Origin: Inonotus obliquus
Lineage: Eukaryota; Basidiomycota; Agaricomycetes; Hymenochaetales; Hymenochaetaceae
Reading direction: 5' to 3'
NCBI GenBank assembly: GCA_032164295.1
Contig: JAJHTX010000005.1
Span: forward strand, 248,001 to 312,000
Length of the DNA: 64,000 nt
Shown in pieces: positions 1-11,095 of the stretch. The translations under genes and the position numbers were made by a program. Every line of letters starts with the position of its first letter. The stretch's first letter is position 1. Below the pieces are notes generated by a model. It was not told the DNA's origin, did not search any database, and worked only from the letters and a program-made list of their open reading frames with translations.

Positions 1-148
1 CCGACACTTGCGTTACCGAGGGGAAGACAGCCACTGCTATCAGCTGGCGGTCTGTCTGGGATGGGACCCGTCTCCAAAAAAGCGGAATTCTCTGGCGGAC
101 TACCTCCTTCCAACCTCCTCGTCTTCTCCATCGTTCCCCACCTCATAG
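1..148 (+). CDS. C2H2 zinc-finger family protein, type A, 3' end only
   Basis: The last 48 codons of a gene whose 5' part lies before the window. Reading from base 2 gives the family's second module (R-H-L-R-Y-R-G-E-D-S-H-C-Y ... C-L-G-W-D-P), then a Ser/Pro tail and TAG at 146-148. The full-length paralogue is the three-exon gene on the minus strand at 31887-33435, whose tail is nearly identical. The role is inferred as a nuclear DNA-binding regulator, from the finger seen in that paralogue only. The inverted duplication (block A) therefore continues leftwards beyond base 1. Whether this copy is intact cannot be told from here. Confidence 0.75.
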   Translation, partial: RHLRYRGEDSHCYQLAVCLGWDPSPKKRNSLADYLLPTSSSSPSFPTS

Positions 149-860
149 ATCCATCTTTGCGATCCCATCTCTGAGCAACGCATCACTGCTGATCCATCTG
201 TAATTAGTACAAGTAGCATCTCCGTGAATTATCAGTCGCTAGCGGTGCTCTGATCATTAATCTGACCATCATCAGTCTGACCACGGCATCGAGAAACGAG
301 AAACCCAGTGGGAGCAAGCTCGTCTAAGCCGCCTGGATGGAGCTCATAAGTGAGTGAATTTGCGAGACGATGGAAGACAACTTACGACTCATGATTGCTC
401 AATCAAAGCCAACTCCTCATTCAAGCAATGACTGAAGAAACGTCGGTTGAAAATTCAGAGAAGATGGCTTAAATCTTCGTGAAAAATCTGCCATAAATGG
501 AAACTGTGGACTTCACAGTATTATGTAATCACATTGAGTTGTCTGCTGCTGCCGGTACAACTTCAGCAGAATCTCACTACAATAACTGGACTCTGGCGCA
601 TTTCTCTTCCCGATGCCTTTCTCGCCTTCCGTGAACAGCATTCTACGCCTCGTTTCCTAATGGAAGTCCCTTTCTGTACTCTGGCCAATGGGACCGCGCT
701 TCTTGCCAGTTGCCAACGCCTGAACAGGGTTGGATACGCGGATTCGCCTCTGAAGTAGCTGCTCGGCTGATTGGTACTTCGGGTGCTTAATGAATAGGAA
801 GATAGACTCTCTGTCAGCTGAAAGGGATTGGCTGCTGTGAGTCTTCCTGGATATGTGGGC
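149..860. other. Conserved downstream flank of a zinc-finger gene
   Basis: No gene is seen. The stretch is the 3' flank of the zinc-finger gene ending at 148 and is repeated inverted at about 31190-31885. Two sub-motifs recur behind other family members: an AGAAACCCAGTGGGAGCAAG-type segment followed by a G-CCTGGATGG segment (about 297-340), and a TCTGCCA-AAATGGAAACTGTGGAC-type segment ending in ATTATGTAA (about 485-530). The same two, in the same order and spacing class, follow the type C genes at 12325, 45615 and 38492. Their role is unknown; a 3' UTR, a terminator or a separate small transcript are all possible. Confidence 0.55.
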
Positions 861-869
861 TTAGGCCTA

Positions 870-1930
870 CATTCTCTTAGCTATTAGTAGAGGGTGAATA
901 ACTAAGGACGATATATTTGCCCCCGTAGGCAACGATGCGGCACGGCGGGCTATTCGTTCGGGCAACAGAAAAGGCAAAAACTAGTCTTGTTCTCCTTTCA
1001 TCACCGAGCGCGCTCGACCTCAAATAACTATGGACGATGTCGTCGATGTCCTTTCCGACTGTGCGTCTCCTGACTCCTGCGCAATCATCACCTGGACCGC
1101 GGGGCACTCGATTGGTAGAGTAGTGTGTGCGTTCGATTAGGTGAATATTATGCAGTGGAGACAAACTCGTAAGCATATGTACCTTACGACGAAGTTATCT
1201 TTCACTAACGATCCTCGTTAAGCTTCCTGATACAGCGCAGCGCTGAATACCTAACATGGTTCCTCAGCGACTACTTCGACAGATGCCCGTTCTGGCTACA
1301 CGCAGCTGATAAGTCTCGAACAATGTTCGAGCTCAGCTAGTGCTGGATCCCAACTTTCAAGAGAATGCCATGTCAGATTCTGGTGTCGCAACGCTAAATA
1401 AATTCCAGACGGTGGCGACTCCGATGTCGTCATCGTCAACTTCAACTTTCTCCTCGCCCCCACCAACGATGCCACTCGACAACGAGGCAACGCCGCAGAG
1501 GAGACGATCCGAATGAAAATTGCCCAGAGTTCAAGAGTCGCGCGCACCTTTCTGCGTTGCAACCCACCATATTCAAGGTTGCAAGACAGAACGAGGCACA
1601 TGAAGGTGCACCACAAGTGCGAGCGCTGGTACCGCCCAGGCCTGGAGGCGACGACAGGCGACGCGGGCGGCTGTCGAAAAGACGAAGGGTTTATACGCTC
1701 CTACCGACTATGCCAGGAGAGAACGAGGTGGCGCATACTACCGAGCAGCGATAGCTTGGAGGTGGCATCCCGAATGTTAGGGGGAGAGTCAAACGACTGG
1801 AAGGTTATCTACCGCCTTGTATGCGGACGTAACAAAGCTCCCCCAAAAGACGTCTTGCTCCATTCTACCTATCCGCCTCCAACCCCTTCTCCAGTTCATA
1901 CCAGAGGCCCTATCCAAAGATAGACAGGCC
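870..1930 (+). pseudogene. Zinc-finger family pseudogene, type B
   Basis: This is a decayed relative of the intact gene at 6799-7871. Recognisable in order are the N-terminal stretch with T-Q-L-I-S-L-E-Q-C-S-S-S-A-S-A-G (about 1300-1350), the finger region with S-R-L-Q-D-R-T-R-H-M-K (about 1575-1610), W-Y-R-P-G-L-E and the end of the second module. The first finger has lost its leading cysteine (R-T-F instead of C-T-F), CPGLE reads RPGLE, and the frame changes several times between about 1380 and 1800. An inverted copy at about 29910-31000 shows similar damage, so decay probably began before the block was duplicated. Confidence 0.7.
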
Positions 1931-2699
1931 ATCAATTCAGCTTATCCATCATATTTCGTTTGCTCCTCACCGATTAATGAGCGTGTTAGATTCACGATTA
2001 GGGTACGGAATCTTCAGTTGTGAAGTAGGAGATGCACACAAGTGGCGCAAAAAGCGCACACTTTCGGAACTTATTCAGGTTGGAGCTGGGCAGAAGGAAG
2101 AAGTGCCGCGGTGGTCGATTCAGTCGGTTGCCTGACTTTTCCCGTCGTCCCATGCAAGGCGAGGCATTAGATGACGCGATATGAAGCCAGAGTTTGTACG
2201 TTGGAATGTGAATGGCTTAGCCTTCTTCAGAAAGCATATTGACATTTTGTATACGACTCACTTCCAAACAACTCACTCCCTCACTTCCTTTTTATGCACC
2301 TTTTTTTTATGTTACATCTCATTCTTCATGAAACTATATATCGTCGAGTATGGCCAATACAATTATACATACACAGAAGCATGGTCAATACCCTGAGCCG
2401 AAGGTATCGCCACATATCAAGCCCAAGTATCTGCGGTCCCAGCAATAACCCAATATATCAGCCTTGATCATCATTCGGCCGTCTCACATGTCGCAGCACC
2501 TTTTATCGATGAAATTCTCTTCGAGGAGTACGCGACGCCGGTTGCCGGAATGCTTCCTCACACAACAATCAGAGATAGAGGCAATGACGGTTTAGAGGCA
2601 AAGGCCGGGTCTTTAATCGAGAAAGATTCGACGCGTTACCTTCCCTACCCTACTCACCCCCGCTTGTGCATCTCCTACACCCCATCATCGCAGATCTGT

Positions 2700-3830
2700 G
2701 CAAGTTTACGATTCAAATACTCAATCAGAACGATGCCTGCTATGCACCGGTCGATAATGTACCTGGTTTGGGCGATCAATCAGCAACCGACGCCAGCCAC
2801 AGGATCAGGGATGAGCCTCGGCCGAGGCATGGAACCGTTTGTATGTATTGGCCTCATTTGTTCACATTCGTAAGAACGATCCCTGGTTATTACCACGTCG
2901 AACAACTTGTCAAATATGTATGAGGGACATACTGCTGACACTGCGACACTATGACCTTGCTCGACATACAACCTCCACCTTTACAGGGACTGCAGAGCGA
3001 CGCTGCATTGCCCATCGCAAGCAATGTAAGCTGACTGTTTCAACGTTCGCTCAGAATAATGCACACTATGCGTCAGTTGAAAATGTTCCTGCAGTGTGAG
3101 CGAGCTCTACACGCAGACATTCGGTCAGCAAACGATGCTAGCCACAGGGACAAAGACGAGCACTGGCTATAACATGGATCTCCATTCTGGAGACTATTGT
3201 GATTAATGGGCCCTTCAGTCCTTCTCCTTCGCAGGAACGGTCCCTGCTTATCACCACGATGAGCTAGCGTACGAGGGGCACACTGAAGTCGAGCTCCACC
3301 CTCTCATCCTATCATGAGGAGTCAATACCCTTTCTTTCTTGAGCAGGACTCTCACCACCATGACCGAGGTCCAGGCAGGGCAGAACGGCCTTTGAGCTTT
3401 TCACGTGCCCGCAAAGCACAGGCTATGCACGCGCACGGTTCTCTGGAAATTACCAAGGCATCCGGAGCGTTGTGTTCTCTTTCGCAACTCTGTGCTTTTT
3501 GCTACCGAACCGAGTCCTTGGCTTGGAACGTTCGGTAGCAAAAGCACAAAGACAAGGCACTTGAATGATAAACATTACGAGACAAAAATGCGGTCTTGTC
3601 CTGGGACGAAGCCGAAATGGGGAAATTCCAGAGAACGCTGCAGATGCCTCGACGAGGTGTTCAACTGTCAGAGGAACTTTATCCGTCACTTGCGTTACCG
3701 GAGGAAAGACAGCCATTGCTATCAGCTAGCTGTCTGTCTGGGATGGACCCATCTTCAAGAAAGCGGAATTATGTCACGGCTCTGGCAGGGTATCGGCCAC
3801 AGCGATGCTAAGTACCTCCTGGACCCCCCG
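2700..3830 (+). pseudogene. Zinc-finger family pseudogene, type A, rearranged
   Basis: Fragments of a type A gene (compare 31887-33435). Exon-2-like sequence occurs twice (about 2731-2775 and 3056-3180), each after a CAG acceptor-like site and reading N-D-A-C-Y-A-P-V or the like. The intron-2 equivalent near 3180-3235 lacks a good donor. The finger part at about 3535-3750 reads G-S-K-S-T-K-T-R-H, then C-R-C-L-D-E and H-C-Y-Q-L-A-V-C-L-G-W, but the leading C-x4-C pair is gone and the central disordered region is deleted. An open frame of about 190 codons (3405-3977) runs through this remnant into the next one. It is probably not functional. Confidence 0.65.
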
Positions 3831-3839
3831 TCTCCTTCC

Positions 3840-4240
3840 AAATTCCTCGAAGTTCACGAACAGCATTCACCTTTCCGGGGTGCAAACTGGCATATTACCA
3901 GGTTACAAGATAGAGAGAGACACGTAATGACGTGCCACAATCGCGATCGGGAGCGCTGGTACTGCCCAGGCCTGTAGACGGGCTCCTCAAGAGACAGAGG
4001 GTCTAAACTCCCCGACCGAATACTGGCGCATGTCAGGAAGGAACCAGGTAGCGCATGCTACTAAGCAGCGATGGCTCTGGTATGGCACCCAAATGAAAGA
4101 GGGAGCAAAAGTCAACTGAAAGGACTGCCTTGCATGCGGACCTAACCAAGAGAGTTGGCCTCCCCATCCTACCTTCGCTTCGCTTCTATCCACCTCCAGT
4201 CCATTCTCTATTCTCGGATACCTCACCTCCAACACCGTCA
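3840..4240 (+). pseudogene. Zinc-finger family pseudogene, type B, 3' half
   Basis: The second half of a type B gene fused directly behind the type A remnant. Visible are R-L-Q-D-R-E-R-H-V-M-T-C-H, W-Y-C-P-G-L followed at once by TAG (3975-3977), and then in the same frame the rest of the module (I-L-A-H-V-R-K-E-P-G-S-A-C-Y), with another stop after C-Y. The inverted copy at 28334-28620 lacks these two stops. This copy is dead through point mutations, while the sister copy keeps the module open. Confidence 0.65.
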
Positions 4241-4480
4241 ACCACTCACTTCTCATCTATCTTCTGTTTTTGAATCTTCAGTTCACCCAGGGTCACACTG
4301 GCATTCTTCCTTCGTTTGCTCCTCACCGATTCATGAAGATTTCTCACCGGGAGTGTGCTAGCTCACTGTTAAGGTATGGAATCTTCAGCTGTGAATCAGG
4401 GGATAGGTACAAATGCAAAAGCGCTGACCTTCGGAACTGACGCTCAGACGTGAGATAACCGCTGTCGTCTGTCAAGCTTT

Positions 4481-6080
4481 TCTAAGTCATTTAATACGAG
4501 GCGGGGCACAAGATAGCGCGAGATGCAATGGTTCAAGTTCGGCTGTTGGGACAAGTGAGTGCGGGGGAAAGAGGAGGGAGAGTGAGTTGTTCAGAAATAT
4601 CTCGTACACAGACCGTTTAAATGCCTTTTGAAAGAGGCTCAGCAATGCTTGCCTCCTTTTCACTTTTTATTTTGCACTGCGTTTCTATTGTTGTGTTATT
4701 TTGCGGAGCCTAGTCTTTTGTGCATTTGTTTTTGTGCCGATTGATTCATCCTTCAACTATATTGTTTATGTAATAATACGGTCACGACAGTCAGACAGTC
4801 AGTAGTGTCGGTGAAAGCCGGGGACTCTGAGATTTAAGGGGGGTGAAGATCAATTCTCTAGTCCCAGTCCCGCAGGAACGGCATTCAATGTGCATCGTCC
4901 GCGTCCAACGCCCGTCTCGCGCACCAAAGTATTCTGGAGATAAGTACGAGAATACTGTATTTCATGCTCCATAGTAGTAGTCTACGCAGGGGGTGGGGGT
5001 TTGAGACTGGGGAAGAGACGAAAAGGGACAGTGTTAATACATTCACCAGTGTTGACTGTCTGCAAGAAGACATCCGAATCGAGAAAGACTCGAGGACTTT
5101 GGAACAACAAATCCATTCCACTCATGATAATTGACTCTTGCATCCGGGCTTCGGAGAGTTGTTGTCGTACAGTAACATATGCATACAAGTCCGGAGATTA
5201 CAGGAAACGGAAAGGAACCAACGTTCGATTCCCTCGCTCACCACATTTACTCAAATCGATTATATCTTAAACAGGTTGTATCTCAGTCTTTGTTCCCTTT
5301 GTCGCCAAGGCAGATACTTAGCCGTTCTGGAAATCCTTGTCTGAGGTGTTTTCTTTCTTTCTTGTGCGTGTCCGACTAAAAGAAGAAAACATCCAAATCT
5401 GGTTACCCCCCATCCCCAAGATCAGCAACGCAAGCCACTGCAAGCCACTGCAACCCCAGGCACGCACGGAGACGCGCGCTTATCATACCTTACTATCATA
5501 GGGTAGCCGGATTTGGACATTTTCTCCTTTTGTCGAGGCCACAAAAGGAAGAAAGAAAGCACCCCTCGGCCTCGGACAAGGTTTTCTGGGCAGATGCGGA
5601 AGTACGCTGGTCGAATAACCAACAGCACCAATCGGGAAGTCGGGAAGTAACCGTCCCTTGGCTAATTTCTCAATTTGGATCATCCTTCATCTTTTAGTGT
5701 AGTCATAGGTGGGATGAAAATATTGGGCTCTACTGCTTATATATAATTTGATCTTTGTGCCCCGAGCCTCCCGAGAGAGCATGTCAGTGCCGGACTGAGT
5801 CGGTGAAGTGAGGGTGTTTGAAGGAACCATGGTTCATTCAAGGCGTGAAGATTTGAGCGACGGATACTGCGAAGGGAAGTGGAATCTACAGATGTGCGAG
5901 ATAGTGCAGGAGATTCTCCGTCAAAGACAGCGAGAACTCTATTGAAGAGGGTAGGTTTGCACAACCAGAACCGCTAACATTTCATGGGTTCACATCTCGA
6001 GGCCTGAATGTATGAATAGCATCTCGAAACTGATGAATGAACGCTGACAACCGACGTGAGCTCCAGGGAGACGGACAACC
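4481..6080. other. Duplicated intergenic DNA, no gene recognised
   Basis: No credible coding region is seen. Parts match, in inverted orientation, 43650-44830 (for example the segment around 5220-5245 and that around 5810-5870). It lies within block B, upstream of the zinc-finger gene at 6799. Open frames here are short and have no family resemblance. Confidence 0.5.
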
Positions 6081-6798
6081 CATTATACATCAGGACGAAG
6101 GCCCGCTCGAAGCACTAAACCGAGGCCTGGAGTGATTCCGAACGACAACATCGGGTCTCCCCTCTCTGATAATGTCACCCTGCGCCTCGCCTTCTCGTCT
6201 TGAAGGTAGCTGAGTAGAGGTGCACCGTCGATGCTCTCCATTCCACGTACGGAATCCGAAGGTAAATGGACCCAGTCGCCGATCAAGTCAAGCCACGGAA
6301 AGTCATTGAGAGGCGACTCCCCTCTAAGGATAGTTGGCACACAAATTTTCAATCACAGAAATCGAGGAGGGCTCTTCTCTATTGCAGACTGAGACAAATA
6401 AAGGCTAAGCCCAAAGGTCTCGAGGCCACATTGATGACCCGCCCAACTGGTCCAAATGGCTTCCCGCGAACCGCACGAGCTTTGCGATTTATATTCCGTC
6501 GATATTGATAGGGGGATACTCGATTAGGGAAGAAACCCGTTTTGGTCATCACGCATATGACGGACCTTGAGGGCCACAGCGTAGCTGCTTAACCTAATTT
6601 GGATGAACAGAACAGATAACAATTGGCCTTCTTACAGACCTTAGCACTGAATCCTGACCATGCCACACTTCCTGGTTCCTCAACACCGGTCTCTGGAAAG
6701 GTATTTAAACACCCCTACTTGACCCTCTGTCTCCCCATCCGTTCCCTCTCTCCACCATCTCTACCACCGCCTCCTGAGTCCAACTCTTATCTTCATTG
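6081..6798 (+). promoter_or_regulatory. Upstream region and TATA box of type B zinc-finger gene
   Basis: A TATTTAAA box at 6702-6709 lies 90 bp before the ATG at 6799. It sits in GGAAAGGTATTTAAACACCC, which recurs as GGAAAGATATTTAAACACCC upstream of the type A gene (TATA at 33535-33542, minus strand) and, with a damaged TATA, upstream of the gene at 41823-42886. About 600 bp further upstream is also shared with 33550-34100 and 43050-43640. The pyrimidine-rich stretch after the TATA fits a fungal transcription start region. Confidence 0.65.
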
Positions 6799-7871
6799 AT
6801 GTATTCGTACTTTCATCAATGCTCTGCGACTCCTAACGGAGCCTTTTCCTCGCAGACGCAGTATCACTATCGTGTGCCTCCTTATGGACCGGACGTTCTC
6901 CCTCTGACGCAGTGTCTCATTGCTACCAACAATGCTGCTGCGAACCGTGACTATGAATTATTCGGAAGGCAGCCTGAGAACTGGCAGAGACCGGTAAGCA
7001 TTCGCCTTCCATCACCGAGCGTTTCAACTGACAATATCCAACAATCAAGGACAATGCCTTTCTTGCACCCATTTACGGTGCATCCGTCGTCGACCGCGTA
7101 CTCGTCGCAAGCACTTACCCTCCACGACAAAGTCATCCTTCTCTGACGATCACCCTCAAGATTACTGATGTTAGGCACCGAGAACCAGTCATGGTTCATC
7201 CGGTAATGCCTACACCATTTGCCTACACAGGCGCTGGTTCCACACAGCTGATAAGTCTTGAACAATGTTCGAGCTCAGCTAGTGCTGGATCCCATAACAA
7301 TTCCCAAGAGAATGCAGAGCGTGCGATGTCATATTCTGGTGTCGCAGCGTTAAACCGATTCCAAACCATGAATACCGAGACGTCGTCATCGTCATCGTCA
7401 ACTTCCCCGCCGCCGCCTGACAACGGGGCAACGCAGCAGAGGAGGAGTCCTGGGCGAAAAATGGCCTCGAGTTCAAGAATTGCGTGCACCTTTCCAGGGT
7501 GCGAATTAGCATATGCGGCAGTGCAAAGTAGAGACAGGCACATCAGGACTTGTCACGATCCTAATTTCGAGCCCTGGTACTGCCCAGGCCTGGAGACGGG
7601 CTGCTGCACAACAGATGGATGGTATCTACGCGCCGACCAGTTGCTGGCGCATGTCAAGAGGGAACCAGGTAGCGCGTGCTACCGAGCAGCGATGGATCTG
7701 GGCTGGCACCCATGTCAGAGGGGGAGCATAAACAATCTGAAATGTTATCAACCGCCGTATGCAGACGTAGACGTCTTCCTCCATCCCACCTTCACTTCGC
7801 CTCTATCTGCCTCCAATCCCTCCTCTGTTCCCGAGCACCCATCTCCAGTGCCGTCAACCACTCACATTTAG
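6799..7871 (+). CDS. C2H2 zinc-finger family protein, type B (338 aa)
   Basis: Two exons, 6799-6993 and 7050-7871, with a 56-bp GT-AG intron (CTGAC branch-like site at 7028-7032), give one 338-codon frame. Residues 211-234 form a C-x4-C-x12-H-x4-H finger (C-T-F-P-G-C ... H-I-R-T-C-H). This is followed by W-Y-C-P-G-L-E, C-C, a basic helix-like stretch with H-V-K-R-E and C-Y-R-A-A-M-D-L-G-W-H-P, the family's second module. The N-terminal two thirds are Gln/Ser/Pro-rich and probably disordered, with a Ser run near residue 170. A DNA-binding nuclear factor is inferred from the finger; the targets are unknown. The start is set by the TATA box 90 bp upstream and by the paralogue at 42886. It lies in block B. 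Confidence 0.8.
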
Positions 7872-8215
7872 GGATCGGTAGCGTACGTATACGGGTATGC
7901 GCGTAAAATTATTCATCTTCTCTCTATTTTTCGCATCGAATGTGATGGATCGTTCCCGATCTCTCCTGTACATAGCGTAGATCCACGTTTTCCACAATCT
8001 CTGGTGAATGAAAACGCTTCTATCATCAAACGTTCCGTTCTCAGATAAGGCGAGATGGACCGACATGATGCGTTTAACGAGAGTAAGTATTACATGTAAG
8101 TCGAGATTCGACGTACCTTGCACGAGAGCAAAAACCGCGAGCAAAATCTTGCCTGTTCCGGCCTTTCTTTCTAGACGTAGTTCATCAGGAGAAATTCATC
8201 GATGAAAAAAATAAT

Positions 8216-8765
8216 GGTTGATCAAACTGCGAAAGTGAAAACTCGTGGTACTTGGCTTTATCATATCATGATGTAACCCCGCGTTCTGCCGCTCCTGCCG
8301 TGTTTAGGTCTCCGCTTGAATTGAAACCGGAAAACTTGAAGGCGAGGAAGGAACATTAGCTCGTCGCATTCGCTACTTCTTCGAGGTTGTAGTCATCCTT
8401 TGGGGACCCAATGTTGTGAACACGGGTGGTGGTGGCAAAAGCCTTTTTGCCATTGAGTGCGCCTCTAGTGCTTGCAGATCGAGGAGTGCGTTGTACTCAG
8501 TCCGTCTAGGTGAGCATCCGTTTCGAAGCGCCTTGGTCGATGCTCCCAGTCTTCCTGGTATTTTTATATTATAGCATCGTAGGTTGTACGTTTCGCCCAT
8601 CCGGTAGTCGTAATCTCACTCATTGCTGTGACAGTTGTTCTGCCGCAACTTTGAAGAATGAGGAGAAATGATGGGTGTACAGATGGAGATAGTTAGATTT
8701 CAAATACTTCGTTTGTTTGAGAAAGTGAGAAGAGAACCATCGCCTGTTATTTGAGATAATACTGA
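8216..8765. other. Intergenic spacer between blocks B and C
   Basis: Nothing recognisable. It is the only part of the left duplicated region for which no inverted partner is seen on the right. Confidence 0.4.
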
Positions 8766-8779
8766 CTACGGTAAGCTGG

Positions 8780-9260
8780 CTGAGCACTGAGCTACCTATC
8801 AACTCTATTCAATACCCATTCGAGAGCAGCTTTGTACCAGTCTTCCCCCACCGGCACAACAGAGTGATCTAGGTCCGTGAAAAGCCGCCAGTCTGTACCG
8901 AACATAGCAGTACTTCGATGCACCAAGAGGTTCTGCACATATTTACTCGCCTTGCAAGAAGAGATTGTAGTCTGCACGCGCGGAGGTGGCGGAAATAGCC
9001 GAAAACTTCTTGTTCCTCCACGCGCTAATATCAGTGCTCTCGAACAAACAAATTCGCTGCCTACCCACCTCTCCCTCAAGACTGTGCTCCTGCAGAGCAC
9101 ACCCGCCCTGTAGAGCATCTCGGAGCACGGTGTCGGGTGGACTCTGGGAGCCGGGGCTGATAGAGGCGGCCGACATCCATCCTTCTCCCTCTGAAAGTTG
9201 CTTACAGTGCAACAAACCAGATTGACAAGAATATTCTTGGAGCAAACTGAGAAAGCGCAG
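8780..9260 (-). other. Duplicated sequence with a relic retroelement end
   Basis: An open frame on the minus strand (9289-8792) is shared, with breaks, by the inverted copy at 48635-49130, but no family is recognised. Bases 8978-9006 are identical over 29 bp to 21346-21374 inside the 5' end of the tyrosine-recombinase retroelement, and the similarity extends to both sides in weaker form. Part of this segment is therefore probably an old terminal piece of that element family. Confidence 0.5.
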
Positions 9261-9269
9261 AAATTACCC

Positions 9270-10060
9270 ACATCGCAAGCCCAAGCCATCTTCCAATCTG
9301 ATACCTCTCGCTCTCTTCGACTACTGGACTTCAGACCTTCCGCGCTCCTGTTTGAAATGCACTATTGCTAGAGGACTGCAGCTGCGCCAGTCAAGTTGCT
9401 GCCCGCATCCCAGGTGCGGATTGGCTTACATCTGGAACCAGAGACGGCTCGTTTTCCATCCGATAAGCACACCGTTGATCTGACCCAAACCGAGTGTCCT
9501 TCGGACGGACCAGCAACGACTTCACCTGTAGATTATCAGAGGCAGGTCGTCCCGTCAGAACCAGAGAAACCTTTCTGCACATTCGGTGAGAACGAGATTG
9601 ACAGTACACAATCTGGCGGTCTCCGAATGGTCGGAGATGAGCTCACCGCTGACAGCGTTCCAAATACGAATTGACCCGTCCACAGAACTAGAAATGACGA
9701 GGTTGCCATCCAAGGACCTTGCAACCGAGTCTGTGTGTCCCTCAAGCAGACCCGAAACAAGCCTATCGCTCTCCGCATTCCAGAACCGTGTCCTGATATA
9801 ATCCGAAAACAGGCAAGAGCTCTCCGCTGCCGTGGTTCCACACACGGCCTGTTTCATGGTCGAAGCCTGACGCAATAAGACTGCCGTCTCCTGAGAGCGC
9901 GAATGACGAATCATTTGCGTGTGACCCTCAAACATAACCAAAACGAGTTCACCGGAGTCAGTATCCCAAACGTGTATCTCCCCGTCTTCAAGCCAGAGAC
10001 CGCTCGCTTCCCATCTGCTGAGAAACCGAGTGTAGTTGCCGTGGATTCGCGCTCCTTGAG
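9270..10060 (-). pseudogene. WD40-repeat protein pseudogene
   Basis: Several WD40 repeats are visible on the minus strand but in changing frames: D-G-E-I-H-V-W-D-T-D-S-G-E-L, then E-G-H-T-Q-M-I-R, D-G-S-L-I-A-S-G-F-D with R-V-W-N, then E-G-H-T-D-S-V-A, D-G-S-I-R-I-W-N, and finally E-G-H-S-V-W-V-R with I-R-T-W-D. Frameshifts separate the repeats, and no N-terminal NACHT or other signalling domain is seen. In mushrooms such repeats often come from NACHT-WD40 (NLR-like) genes, which is only a guess here. The inverted copy at about 47860-48660 has largely the same breaks. Confidence 0.7.
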
Positions 10061-10479
10061 CGGACCTTGGAGTACCTGCCAGGAGAACCGCGAACTGCGT
10101 TTTCAGAGTATTTCCCGCCTCGAAGAAAAGCGACGCAATGGACGGATGGAGTATCGCCAGCTTGTTTAATCGATTGTTCGATTGATCGAGCCAGGTTCGC
10201 CCTTCTCTCTTGCGAATAAAATATAGATAGCATTCCAGTCCGTTATGTCGCACTCGTCTGAAGCGGTCGCGACGATGGTGCTCTTGAACATTCGCAGTGC
10301 TATCCGATGACATGAAGTCCATCGTGGCTGGTCGTCATGAGCTCTGTCCTGCCAGTCGTTCAGAACTGCTCTCCCCCTCTCGGTGAGTGAGCTCCGATCG
10401 TGACCTACACTTTGCCCTTGTCCTTGCTTTGAGCGGAGAGCTGAATTTGTCACCTCCAGAGCAGAGCGAATCGTGGCCT

Positions 10480-11000
10480 GCGTAATTTTCGAGTCACTGT
10501 GCGAGAGAACGCGTGCGACCGATGCAACGTGGAATATCTCAAATCTCAGGTCAAAACACTCCAGGAAAAAGGGGATAGCCTTCAGGGTCGCAGTCCCTTT
10601 GCAAGCCTATTTGGTAACTATTAGGCAGCCACAACGGCCTGGGTGATCGCAGTTTACTCCCGTTTCGCATTTTACTCCCGTTCAGTATCGCTCCGTCTCG
10701 CGAATCGTGCACGCACTATCGTCGCTCTTCCAAGTCCTCTGCTGCAGTGATCTGTAACGAATAGGTTGACCGATGGAGGAATACAGGACATGCGAGGGGA
10801 GAAAGAAGGTGGGTGGAAGAAAATTTATTCATACCTAGACTAGATGGCATCTACGGGCCACGAAAGTCTAAACCAAATTAGGCTTGAAAAGAAAGAAAGA
10901 GGACAATGAAAGGAGGGAACAATGACCTTCCGCTCTCTATATGGGCGCGCTTTGACGACTGAGAGGGACCAGTCCGCGAAGGTATATAAAGCGCGAGATT
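10480..11000 (+). promoter_or_regulatory. Conserved promoter block of type C zinc-finger gene
   Basis: A TATATAAA box lies at 10983-10990, 106 bp before the ATG at 11096. About 170 bp around it (10860-11035) are nearly identical to the minus-strand promoters at 46900-47075 and 39895-40075. Shared parts include an AAACCAAATTAGGC segment, an AGAAAGAAAGAGGACAATGA segment, a GGGCGCGCTTT segment and TATATAAAGCGCGAGATT. Further upstream (10655-10690) two copies of an ACTCCCGTTTCGCATTTT-like unit occur. The high conservation suggests shared regulation or recent gene conversion. Confidence 0.7.
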
Positions 11001-11095
11001 CTCCGCCAGGACGCCCCAACAACTTGCCCTCCTATCATCACCATCCCTTCCTCTACTCTCCATCCAAGCACTCATCTTCACTTATTGCGAACGAC

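Noticed and set aside
877..1176. 99-codon minus-strand frame, also at 30868-31188
   Set aside because: It is antisense to the type B zinc-finger relic and shows no independent signal.
5222..5246. tRNA-like T-arm sequence (CGTTCGATTCCCTCGCTCACC; also 43960-43985 inverted)
   Set aside because: The bases flanking TTCGATT do not pair into a T stem and no anticodon or D arm fits upstream, so no tRNA gene is called.
8792..9289. 165-codon minus-strand frame
   Set aside because: The inverted copy at 48635-49130 is broken and part of the region is relic retroelement end; no family resemblance.
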